From assembly GCA_046727435.1 (NCBI GenBank), contig JBKPCR010000429.1, forward strand, positions 1 through 14,246: a stretch of 14,246 nt of DNA. Direction: 5' to 3'. The notes beneath the pieces were generated by a model that was given only the letters and a program-made list of their open reading frames with translations, was not told the DNA's origin and ran no database searches. The DNA comes from CAVPRW01 sp046727435 [NCBI: bacterium] (GTDB lineage Bacteria; Tectomicrobia; Entotheonellia; J063). The position numbers were made by a program, and so were the translations under genes. How positions within the stretch are numbered: position 1 is the stretch's first letter; every line of letters starts with the position of its first letter. Of the stretch, positions 6,509 through 13,007 are shown one piece after another.

Positions 6509-7227
6509 CGCGGTGTGTGCTGGGCTAGAAATGTCTCAACGGCCTGTTTCGCCGCCGTATGGTACTCGGGCTCTTTCCAGTGTTCGATGAGCGTGGCGTG
6601 AGGTGCCAGCGCAGCCAGCTCTCGCGACGTGGCCTGCGGGTGGTGCAGATCGTTGCCCAGCAACACCAACATCGGCGTTTGACAGTGGGAAACAAACTCG
6701 CGTGACACGTTGAAGAGGAACTCGCCATCGTACATGGTGTGTTTGAACGACTCCCACGCCTCCTCGCTCACCTCAGGGCGCTTCGGCTTCAGATCTTGCG
6801 CCCAATTGTCAAACATCTCGTAAAATGCCTGGCGATTGTTGTCCAGCCCGATCGTCTGAAATATGACCGCCGAGGCAATGCGCTGCGGTGCCGCCTGGAT
6901 CAGGCCCATGATGTACGGACCACCGATGCACATCCCTGCCACGTGGCAGCGATCGATGCCCAGGTAATCCAGCAAAGCCAGATGGTCTGACGTATAGACA
7001 TGCCAACTATCCGTGGCGCGAATGGGGGCCACCGACCGGCCGGCATTGCGTTGATCCATCGCCACCACACGATAGTTCGGCGCCAGCTGCTCAATGGGAT
7101 TCCACGGGGTTCCTTCCCAGAACGTCGCCGCCGAGCGCATCCCTCCCGGCGCGATGAGCAAAATTGGGAACCCCGCACCATGCTCTTCATAGTACAGCTC
7201 GACATCGTCCCGTTTGAAGATCGGCAT
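6505..7227 (-). CDS. Alpha/beta hydrolase with cysteine in the nucleophile position
   Basis: A 240-residue cytoplasmic alpha/beta-fold hydrolase. It has IAPGGMRS near residues 25-32 (oxyanion region), VVAMDQRNAGRS at 54-65 (the family's 'D.RG.G.S' segment), the nucleophile elbow AGMCIGG with C100 where most relatives carry Ser, LLGNDLHH with D193 and EYHTAA with H223 as the rest of the triad. A Cys-Asp-His triad is known in dienelactone hydrolases, so activity on lactones, thioesters or activated esters is possible; substrate is not known. GGGAGGAA precedes the ATG by 6 nt. It lies 149 nt downstream of the deacetylase gene on the same strand. It is slightly short for the fold, with a compact cap region between residues 130 and 180. 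Confidence 0.88.
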   Translation of the reverse strand: MPIFKRDDVELYYEEHGAGFPILLIAPGGMRSAATFWEGTPWNPIEQLAPNYRVVAMDQRNAGRSVAPIRATDSWHVYTSDHLALLDYLGIDRCHVAGMCIGGPYIMGLIQAAPQRIASAVIFQTIGLDNNRQAFYEMFDNWAQDLKPKRPEVSEEAWESFKHTMYDGEFLFNVSREFVSHCQTPMLVLLGNDLHHPQATSRELAALAPHATLIEHWKEPEYHTAAKQAVETFLAQHTPR

Positions 7228-7246
7228 GTTTATTCCTCCCTCTCAT

Positions 7247-7260
7247 GGTTGGGTCCAACC
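7247..7260. promoter_or_regulatory. Inverted repeat upstream of the hydrolase gene
   Basis: GGTTGG-GT-CCAACC is a perfect 6-bp inverted repeat whose near edge is 19 nt from the hydrolase start. It could be an operator or a small leader hairpin. No promoter hexamers are obvious in the surrounding 149-nt gap. Confidence 0.25.
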
Positions 7261-7376
7261 AACCACACGGATCACACGTTCACCTCACCAATCGTCGTGA
7301 CTGCGCGCATCGGCGACGAGTATGGGGCATCGTGCAATGAAATTCAAGTCGCACAATTTAACCGATCCTACCCTTC

Positions 7377-8336
7377 TCACCCCATACGAGCTTGAACTTT
7401 GACGTAGCGAGCGATGTCCTCGTGTGTGGCGAACCAGACCCCGGCATGGGAGCGCATGTGCTGGATGAGCTCCTCCAGGACGCTCATGCGCGAGCGATGG
7501 CCGATGATATGGGGGTGCATGGTGAGCAGAAACAGCCCCCCTTCGGCGTAGGCGCCGTCGAATTCACGCCGCCAGATCTCCCCCACCAACGAGGGCACGG
7601 TATGGGGCCGGATGTTCGACAGACGGTCCATCCCGAAGTATGGATAATCGTCTTTGATCCATTCCACCGGCAGCTCCACGATACCGGTCGGCTCGCCCTC
7701 TTCCATGAGCTCGTAAGGCTCATCATCGCCCATCAGGGAAGAGTCGTACAGCAGATGCATGTCGCGGATGATCTTTAGCGTTGCCTCGCTGAAATCCCAG
7801 GACGCCGTGCGCAGTCCTACTGGCGGCTTGCCAGCCAATTGCTCCAGCACTGCAGCGGCGCGATGGGTGAGTTGGCGCTCATCGGGCTCCGCCAGACTGC
7901 TGTTGCGCTCGTGGATCCAGCCATGCAGACCCACTTCGTGGCCCGCTTCGGCGATGCGGCGCACGTCATCAGGGTGCAGCAGCGCTGAGACGGCAGGGAT
8001 ATAGAAGCTTGCCGGAATGGCATAGCGTTCCAGCAGTTTCAGGATGCGCGGCACGCCGGCACGGGAGCCGTACTCTCCTTGTGCCAGGAGCGCCGGCGAG
8101 GTCCTACCGTCGCGCAGGCTGCCGGTCTCCTGGTCGACGTCGAACGATAACGCCACGGCTACTCGGTTGCCACGCGGCCATGTCGCCGGCGTGAGGGGTC
8201 GGCCCGCGCGGACTTTGTTGACGGCCTGACGCCAGCGCTCTTCAGGCCAGCGCCAGGAGGCGTCAGAGTCAGGGCCGGCCAGGTCTCCATCAACGGCAGA
8301 GGATGCCTGGCGTGGTGCGTGTGTGGTGTGCTCCAT
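7377..8336 (-). CDS. Polysaccharide deacetylase/NodB-fold amidohydrolase (PgdA/PuuE-like)
   Basis: A 319-residue carbohydrate esterase 4/NodB-homology protein. It has no signal peptide, so it is probably cytoplasmic. ALSFDVDQE holds D66 (predicted base) and D68 (metal ligand). HGWIHERN gives metal ligands H138 and H142. GLRTASWDFS (174-183) carries the conserved Arg and Trp-Asp segment, and LTMHPHIIGHRSR (271-283) is the late histidine motif. The FDVD, HGW.HE, TxHP arrangement resembles the Helicobacter PgdA/cyclic imidase and PuuE-type allantoinase subgroup rather than secreted chitin deacetylases, so a cyclic imide, ureide or other small amide is a plausible substrate. GGAGGAGGAG precedes the ATG. 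Its neighbours on the same strand are a TPP enzyme (93 nt upstream) and an alpha/beta hydrolase (149 nt downstream), which supports a catabolic role over a cell-wall role. Confidence 0.9.
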   Translation of the reverse strand: MEHTTHAPRQASSAVDGDLAGPDSDASWRWPEERWRQAVNKVRAGRPLTPATWPRGNRVAVALSFDVDQETGSLRDGRTSPALLAQGEYGSRAGVPRILKLLERYAIPASFYIPAVSALLHPDDVRRIAEAGHEVGLHGWIHERNSSLAEPDERQLTHRAAAVLEQLAGKPPVGLRTASWDFSEATLKIIRDMHLLYDSSLMGDDEPYELMEEGEPTGIVELPVEWIKDDYPYFGMDRLSNIRPHTVPSLVGEIWRREFDGAYAEGGLFLLTMHPHIIGHRSRMSVLEELIQHMRSHAGVWFATHEDIARYVKVQARMG

Positions 8337-8352
8337 GAGACTCCTCCTCCAT

Positions 8353-8382
8353 GCTCCATCGTCGCCAAAAATGACGCGGAGC
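8353..8382 (-). promoter_or_regulatory. Leader hairpin before the deacetylase gene
   Basis: On the minus strand GCTCC-G-CGTC-(9 nt)-GACG-AT-GGAGC folds into an interrupted 9-bp stem that ends about 8 nt before the GGAGGAGGAG ribosome binding site. It lies in the 93-nt gap after the TPP-enzyme gene and could slow ribosomes, stabilise the message or be chance. Confidence 0.25.
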
Positions 8383-8429
8383 CCATGAATTTTGAGGGGT
8401 AAGTGCCATCCAATACACTGCGCTCCGGG

Positions 8430-10226
8430 TCAGCGGGGCTGCGTGATGGTGTCGATGAGTGCCAACCGTCCTTCCTCCTTCAACACCTTGAGCCCCCGTG
8501 CCAAGGCCGGACGGATCGCATCCGAGTCGAGGATTGGGCCGTCTCCGTACAGATTGAAGCTCCTGGCTAACATGGCGAAATCGGTGGCGGGGCGGTCCAG
8601 ATTGACCCCCACGCCCACATGCTCCAGAGGGCGTTGGCGTATTGTGGTGATGGCGGTCTGGTGCCCGACATCCTGATAGTAAGACCGGTTGTTGAACATC
8701 ACCACCAGCATGGGAATGTCATGAGCCGCAGCGGTCCATAGAGAGCCCGGAGTATAGAGCAGGTCGCCATCGTTCTGGATGCTGACGCAGACCTTGCCTG
8801 TGCCCCTGAACGCCAGCGCGATGCCCAGCGCCACGCCCATGCCCGTGCCGGTTCCACCCCCGCCGGCGACGCACCGCGAGCCCTCGGTCATCTCCCATAG
8901 TCGTCGTTCCCAGCCGCTCAATGATCCGTGAGCCAGGACCCAGTCCTCACCTTTAATGGCCTCCCAAACTTCCGCGGCCAACCGGGCGGTTGAGGTGGGC
9001 TTTTGTGCCCACCAGCGTTCTTGGAGGTCTTTTTGAAAGCGCTCATAGACGCTACCGTGAATCTTCGCGGCGCGCGCCGATCTGGCCATGGCCCGGTTCT
9101 GCACCGCACCCGTCATGCCGTCTTGACATAGACGCGTCAGCTCGCGCAGGACTTGTGTCGCCTCGCCGAGGATAGCAACGTCCGCGGGGTAGAGCCGGCC
9201 ATAGCTGCTGGGCCAGCTCTTGACCCCATAGTCGGCCACGCCGATACGCACGAACTTGGTCCCCGCTGAGGTCAGGCTTTCGTAGCGTCTGTTGTAGCCG
9301 CTGGGTGTCCTTGGCAAGCCCGCGGGAACGATGCCGGGCTCAGACACTGGTCTCTTCAGGACCGCTTCGATGTCCCGAACGTCGACGCTGACGACCAGAT
9401 CTGCATCCTTGAGCACTTCCGTGTTGGCTCCGGTCAGATTCAGGGGGTGGCGATTGGGGAGGTTGAAGGCTGCGCCCTGCTCGAGCACCGCCATGCCCAG
9501 CAGCTCGGCCAGGGATTGCAACGCGTTGGTTCCTCCGGGAGTCCGGCCCAGCCCTTCCACCACCAGCACGGGCCACTCGGCATTTAGGAGCGCCCGCGCC
9601 GCCGCAGCAATTGCCTCAGCGTTGCCCGCCGGAGGAGCCGGAGGGCGGTATCGCGTCAGATCGGGGAGCTGAAAATCCGCTGGCAGGGGGCTCTCCTGCA
9701 GTTCCACGTCGAAGCAGAGGTAAACCGGGCCCTTGGGGTCGGTCATGGCGATCTGATAGGCCCTGAGAATGGATTCGGCGGCGCTCAAGGCTCCCTGCGG
9801 TTGGTCATCCCACTTGACGTAATCCCTAACCAGCTGGCCTTGCACCTGCGCCGTGTGAATCCAGTCGATCCAGGGCCGTCGGTGGCTGGCATCTAGTGGC
9901 CCGGTGCCGCCGAGAATGAGCATCGGGGTGTTATTTAACCAGGCTTCGTAGATGGCCTTGCTGGCATGCTGCAAGCCAACGATGTTGTGCACCAGGGTGG
10001 CCTGGGGCCGGCCTGTGGCCAGATAATAGCCCTCAGCCATGGCGACGGCGATCTCTTCGTGGCAGCAGGTAATCACTTCGGGTGCCTTATTGCCCCCATA
10101 AGTCACCAGCGATTCATGCAGCCCACGCGTCGTGGCCCCAGGATTCAGCGTGGCATACTCGACGCCCAATTCGTGAAGCAGGTGTACAACCAGGTCAGAG
10201 ACATATTGCGGTTTTTCCAGGCTCAT
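8430..10226 (-). CDS. TPP-dependent acetolactate synthase-like/2-oxo acid decarboxylase family enzyme
   Basis: A 598-residue three-domain thiamine diphosphate enzyme. The PYR domain (about 8-175) has CCHEEIAVAMAEGYYLATGR with the cofactor-activating Glu at E57. The central Rossmann-like domain (about 205-375) includes ALLNAEWPVLVVEG. The PP domain (about 415-590) has GGGGTGTGMGVALG, the cofactor motif NDGD (485-488) and, after 24 residues, NN (512-513). The usual first Gly of GDG is Asn here. It lacks other signs of true acetolactate synthase and no regulatory small subunit gene follows, so a catabolic decarboxylase, lyase or carboligase is more likely. GAGGGGG lies about 5 nt before the ATG. 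That ATG overlaps the stop codon of the truncated toxin ORF, so translation may be coupled to the DUF433 unit. Confidence 0.92.
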   Translation of the reverse strand: MSLEKPQYVSDLVVHLLHELGVEYATLNPGATTRGLHESLVTYGGNKAPEVITCCHEEIAVAMAEGYYLATGRPQATLVHNIVGLQHASKAIYEAWLNNTPMLILGGTGPLDASHRRPWIDWIHTAQVQGQLVRDYVKWDDQPQGALSAAESILRAYQIAMTDPKGPVYLCFDVELQESPLPADFQLPDLTRYRPPAPPAGNAEAIAAAARALLNAEWPVLVVEGLGRTPGGTNALQSLAELLGMAVLEQGAAFNLPNRHPLNLTGANTEVLKDADLVVSVDVRDIEAVLKRPVSEPGIVPAGLPRTPSGYNRRYESLTSAGTKFVRIGVADYGVKSWPSSYGRLYPADVAILGEATQVLRELTRLCQDGMTGAVQNRAMARSARAAKIHGSVYERFQKDLQERWWAQKPTSTARLAAEVWEAIKGEDWVLAHGSLSGWERRLWEMTEGSRCVAGGGGTGTGMGVALGIALAFRGTGKVCVSIQNDGDLLYTPGSLWTAAAHDIPMLVVMFNNRSYYQDVGHQTAITTIRQRPLEHVGVGVNLDRPATDFAMLARSFNLYGDGPILDSDAIRPALARGLKVLKEEGRLALIDTITQPR

Positions 10227-10402
10227 CGTTGCCCCCTCTCTGATCTATGCCATTCCTCACCTGAAATTCGCTCGACCACGCCGATCAGAAGCATATGACC
10301 GATGCCGACCTTGTCCTCAGAACCAGCGTACGGTCTGGGCAGGCGTAAACCATCCGTGATCGCTTGACGTAAGTGCACATCCATATACAGTTTGATGCTC
10401 AT
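10223..10402 (-). pseudogene. Truncated DUF5615 PIN-like toxin gene
   Basis: A 59-codon frame. The first 19 residues, MSIKLYMDVHLRQAITDGL, match the start of DUF5615 PIN-like toxins (KLYMDVHV..AIT.GLRLRG), including the first acidic residue of the nuclease centre (D8). After RL the sequence turns to PRPYAGSEDKVGIGH... with no resemblance to the family, and the other catalytic acids are missing; a full toxin has about 110-125 residues. The start overlaps the DUF433 stop as ATGA, the classic arrangement for this pair. The stop again overlaps the start of the TPP-enzyme gene as ATGA. An internal or 3' deletion that joined the toxin remnant to sequence upstream of the TPP gene explains this best. 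It is presumably inactive as a nuclease. Confidence 0.75.
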
Positions 10403-10710
10403 GGCAGTTTGCCCAAGGCGTGCAACCGCTGCCGAACGGGTGATTCACCCGCCTGTGCTCTCAGAGCTTCGACCTCTCTGAGCTGCTCCTCGATGGTGGC
10501 GTCAAACGCCTGCTGCTGGTCGTAATAATATGAGAGTGCGGCATGAATCAGGGCCAAAGCCAGGTCGGGATGCTGGAAATGAATTTCTTCGGGGCTCGAC
10601 CCGTGCGCGAGCTTGTCCAGGACAACTTCGATGACCTTGACGTGGGTCTCGTCAATCCAAGCGACTCCTAGCTCATCGAGGTGAATGTGTGCCGTTGGCG
10701 TCTTTGACAT
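10399..10710 (-). CDS. DUF433-family antitoxin
   Basis: A 103-residue protein with a DUF433 domain (PF04255), a small winged-helix fold found in antitoxins of type II systems with PIN-like toxins. The core runs from about residue 12 to 70: VAWIDETHVKVIEVVLDKLA, then GSSPEEIHFQHPDLALALIH and AALSYYYDQQQAFDATIEEQ, with a charged helical tail that would wrap the toxin. GAGAGGAAG lies a few nt before the ATG. The stop codon overlaps the start of the truncated toxin gene. As the cognate toxin appears broken, this may be an orphan antitoxin, kept as a regulator or decaying. It could autoregulate from the divergent gap to its right. Confidence 0.85.
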   Translation of the reverse strand: MSKTPTAHIHLDELGVAWIDETHVKVIEVVLDKLAHGSSPEEIHFQHPDLALALIHAALSYYYDQQQAFDATIEEQLREVEALRAQAGESPVRQRLHALGKLP

Positions 10711-10775
10711 GGTGCTTCCTCTCCGTTCATGCTCTTGATATCCTTAGTTGTGCCCATAAGTTCGTGGAGTGTCTG

Positions 10776-10787
10776 ACAGTCTACTGT
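10776..10787. promoter_or_regulatory. Inverted repeat in the divergent gap; possible operator
   Basis: ACAGT-CT-ACTGT lies 66 nt upstream of the DUF433 start, in the 220-nt gap between divergently read genes. Antitoxins commonly bind such repeats to repress their own operon. The arms are only 5 bp, so this is weak. The remaining gap holds no clear promoter pair; CTGACA at 10774-ish is a possible rightward -35. Confidence 0.22.
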
Positions 10788-10930
10788 ACCGAATCCAGAT
10801 TAACTTTTGCAGCGGATTATTCCACCTGCGCCAGTGCCGCCTCCGTTTGGGGGAGCCAGAACGTCATGTCCATACCTCGGTTGAGGGCGGCGCCCGCGCC
10901 CTAGAGGCAAACACGGTAAGGAGGGCCAAC

Positions 10931-12061
10931 ATGAGCGAATATCAGTACTATGAGTTCCAAGCCATCGATCGGCCATTGCACGAATCCGAACAGGCGGAGA
11001 TCAGCCGCCTCTCGCGACGAGTGGCTCTGACACCCCGTCAGGCCGTGTTTACGTATAGTTATGGGGACTTCCCCAGTAACCCGATCACCGTGCTGACAAA
11101 GTATTTCGATGCCATGCTGTACCTGGCCAATTGGGGAACCAAGCAGCTCGTATTTCGCTTTCCCCGCTCGCTCGTCGATGCTGAGACCCTTGCCCCATAC
11201 TGCTTCCCTGACGTGATTTCAACTTCCGTGACCAAGAAGGCGGTGCTATTGGATATATGCTTCGATGAAGAAGGCGGGGGATCTTGGATTGAAGGCGAAG
11301 GATGGCTCTCCGCTCTCATCCCGCTGCGTCAGGACATCTTGCGTGGCGATTTTCGTGTCTTGTACCTGGCTTGGCTGAAAGCCGCCGCACTCGCAGCCGA
11401 AGTTGAGGAGGATGAGGACCGGCTTGAACCATCAGTGCCGGCGCATCTCCAGACCTTAACAGCGCCGCTCAATGCCTTTGTCGAGCTCTTGGAACTCGAT
11501 CAAGATCTCATCGCGGTGGCGTCTGAAGCCAGCGCGGTACCCCACGAGGCCGGCAAGCCAGAACTCGAAACCTGGGTGGCCGCCCTACCGGAAGCAGAAC
11601 GTATTGATTTTCTGGTACGCCTTGCGACAGGCGAACCGCATGTGGATGTGCAGCTTATGCGACGACTCCGTGCGCTTGCGGCGGAACAGTCGGGCCAGCA
11701 TGAGCAGTTCGCGCCTCATCGCCGCAAGGTATCGGCACTCCTAGCAGCGGCCCAGGTGCGAGCCGAACGCCGACGCAAACAGCAGCGACAAGAAGCCGAG
11801 GAAGTAAGACTACGCAGGCTGGACGAACTCGCACCCGAAGCACCACAGGTGTGGGAGCAAGTTGTTGCGCTGATAGAGAAAAAGCAAGTCAAAGCCTACG
11901 ATGAAGCCGTCAAGCTTCTCCTTGAATTACGCGAGCTGGCGCAGCATATCAGGCAGATGGAGGACTTCAAGGCTCGCATCAACCAGATCTACGAAGATTA
12001 CCACAGCCGCCCAGGTCTGCTCTCGCGACTTCGTCATGCCGGCCTGCAGAAGACCGAATAA
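10931..12061 (+). CDS. Conserved protein of unknown function with charged helical C-terminal half
   Basis: A 376-residue soluble protein. I recognise the opening MSEYQYYEFQAIDRPL and the motif YFDAMLYLANWGT (58-70) as belonging to a family seen in many actinobacteria and other soil bacteria, annotated only as hypothetical; I recall members next to SWIM zinc-finger genes, unverified. Residues 1-145 form a mixed alpha/beta region ending in EGEGWLSALIPLRQDILRGD; 150-240 are helical and acidic (VEEDEDRLEP); 262-300 are a strongly basic, Arg/Gln/Glu-rich likely coiled coil (AERRRKQQRQEAEEVRLRRL); 303-376 form a helical repeat-like end (WEQVVALIEKKQVKAYDEAV...RPGLLSRLRHAGL). There is no signal peptide. 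I chose ATG 10931 for its AAGGAGGG site; the frame stays open 54 codons upstream without a site. It is divergent from DUF433 and convergent with the VOC gene, so it is monocistronic. Confidence 0.88.
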   Translation: MSEYQYYEFQAIDRPLHESEQAEISRLSRRVALTPRQAVFTYSYGDFPSNPITVLTKYFDAMLYLANWGTKQLVFRFPRSLVDAETLAPYCFPDVISTSVTKKAVLLDICFDEEGGGSWIEGEGWLSALIPLRQDILRGDFRVLYLAWLKAAALAAEVEEDEDRLEPSVPAHLQTLTAPLNAFVELLELDQDLIAVASEASAVPHEAGKPELETWVAALPEAERIDFLVRLATGEPHVDVQLMRRLRALAAEQSGQHEQFAPHRRKVSALLAAAQVRAERRRKQQRQEAEEVRLRRLDELAPEAPQVWEQVVALIEKKQVKAYDEAVKLLLELRELAQHIRQMEDFKARINQIYEDYHSRPGLLSRLRHAGLQKTE

Positions 12062-12168
12062 GGGTATCGATCGATCAGGGCATCTTTTTGGCCGACCGCC
12101 ACCGCGATCAGTAGGGGACGTTTGTCCACGGGGGACCGGCGGTCGATGCACCGGATAGCCAATAGGAC

Positions 12169-12205
12169 GTCCTGGCCCAGCGGGGAAAGTCGCGTGGGCC
12201 AGGAC
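12169..12205. terminator. Strong hairpin between convergent genes; probable bidirectional transcript end
   Basis: GTCCTGGCCCA (12169-12179) and TGGGCCAGGAC (12195-12205) form a perfect 11-bp stem around a 15-nt loop. It sits in the 151-nt gap between the 376-residue protein gene and the VOC gene, which converge, 8 nt from the VOC stop. There is no T-run on either side, so termination may be Rho-assisted or the hairpin may only protect 3' ends. Confidence 0.5.
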
Positions 12206-12212
12206 ACGACTG

Positions 12213-12668
12213 CTAACCTAGCACCAGCGCTGCGTTCTTACGACCAGGGCGGCCCATCTCGGCCAGGCCCTCGGCGGCCGTCTCGAAGCTATTGCAGAAG
12301 AACTCAATGCGGTTGCCATCGGGATCATGGAAATAGACACTCTTGGTCATGTGGTGATCGGTGGTCCGTTGAATGGGAACGTCGTGTTCCTGCAGGGTAT
12401 GATACACTTCCGTGAGAGCCTCAAGGTCTTCCACCTGAACGGCGAAGTGATTCAGACCCAGGCCGCCGGGTGTGACCGGGGCTGCGTCTTCCGGGGCTTT
12501 GAACAGCGCCAGGTCGTGATGAATCTTGCCGCAGGTCAGAAAGGTTCCCGAACCATCGGGGCGCTGCAGCGAGATCTCAAATCCTAAGATCTCGGTGTAG
12601 AACTTGGTGGAAGCCTCCACGTCCTTCACGTTAAGCACCAGGTGTCCTATGCGCTTGGGCTTCGCCAT
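12213..12668 (-). CDS. VOC-superfamily (glyoxalase/extradiol dioxygenase-fold) metalloprotein
   Basis: A 151-residue protein made of two beta-alpha-beta-beta-beta modules, predicted to bind a divalent metal in the cytoplasm. Likely ligands are H9 (IGHLVLNV), H51 or its neighbour (KIHHDLALF), H74 (LNHFAVQV) and E122 (NRIEFF). The ending SVYFHDPDGNRIEFF is the pattern of type I extradiol dioxygenases and related VOC enzymes, and the spacing fits single-domain glyoxalase-like proteins. Substrate could be a catechol, a thiol-adduct or an antibiotic; sequence alone does not tell. AGGAGGGG lies about 5 nt before the ATG. A 14-bp palindrome lies just upstream and may be its operator. It appears monocistronic. 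Confidence 0.9.
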   Translation of the reverse strand: MAKPKRIGHLVLNVKDVEASTKFYTEILGFEISLQRPDGSGTFLTCGKIHHDLALFKAPEDAAPVTPGGLGLNHFAVQVEDLEALTEVYHTLQEHDVPIQRTTDHHMTKSVYFHDPDGNRIEFFCNSFETAAEGLAEMGRPGRKNAALVLG

Positions 12669-13007
12669 GATATCCCCTCCTGAGAAACAATTGAGGTTGA
12701 TCGATCAACTATCGAGCCGGTTTCCCGAATAGCCGCTACTATACTCCACTGCGAGCGGCTCAGCAATGCCAGGTGAAGTTGCCGAAAACTCTGGCGTGGC
12801 TCTTTCATCTAATCTTCTTCGTCGCAGGTCGAGCGCATCGACACGCGATACGTGACCTGTGCCCCTTTAATTCATTGTCGACTTACCAATCTGCCTGTCC
12901 CTGTTCGAGATCACAAAATTCTTTACGAGCAGATGGAGAAAACCACCGGCAATGTAGAAATTGGGCAGTATACGGCTTCCCGCGTGTCGACATACCTCGA
13001 ACCTGTT
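12669..13007. other. Spacer between the Res-like gene and the VOC gene
   Basis: About 340 nt without a convincing gene. It must hold the promoter of the VOC gene and the 3' end of the Res-like transcript. A 37-codon minus-strand frame from 12993 (MSTRGKPYTAQFLHCRW...) and rightward frames through the area lack good ribosome binding sites. The only clear signal is the palindrome at 12696-12709. Confidence 0.5.
12696..12709. promoter_or_regulatory. 14-bp palindrome upstream of the VOC gene; operator candidate
   Basis: GTTGATCGATCAAC is a perfect 14-bp palindrome centred about 34 nt upstream of the VOC start codon, just beyond its ribosome binding site. Position and symmetry fit a dimeric repressor site (for example TetR, GntR or MarR type). 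A related ATCGATCGATC string occurs at 12065-12075 after the 376-residue protein gene. No regulator gene is visible in the window. Confidence 0.4.

Noticed and set aside
7332-7354. GTGC...GCAC interrupted palindrome upstream of the hydrolase gene
   Set aside because: The inner and outer arms are centred one base apart, so the symmetry is not real.
10769-10930. 54-codon upstream extension of the 376-residue protein
   Set aside because: The family opening MSEYQYYEF and the AAGGAGGG site both fix the start at 10931.
12991-13006. GGTTCGAGGT on the minus strand resembling a tRNA T-loop
   Set aside because: The flanking bases do not form a T-stem, and no acceptor or anticodon arm can be drawn.
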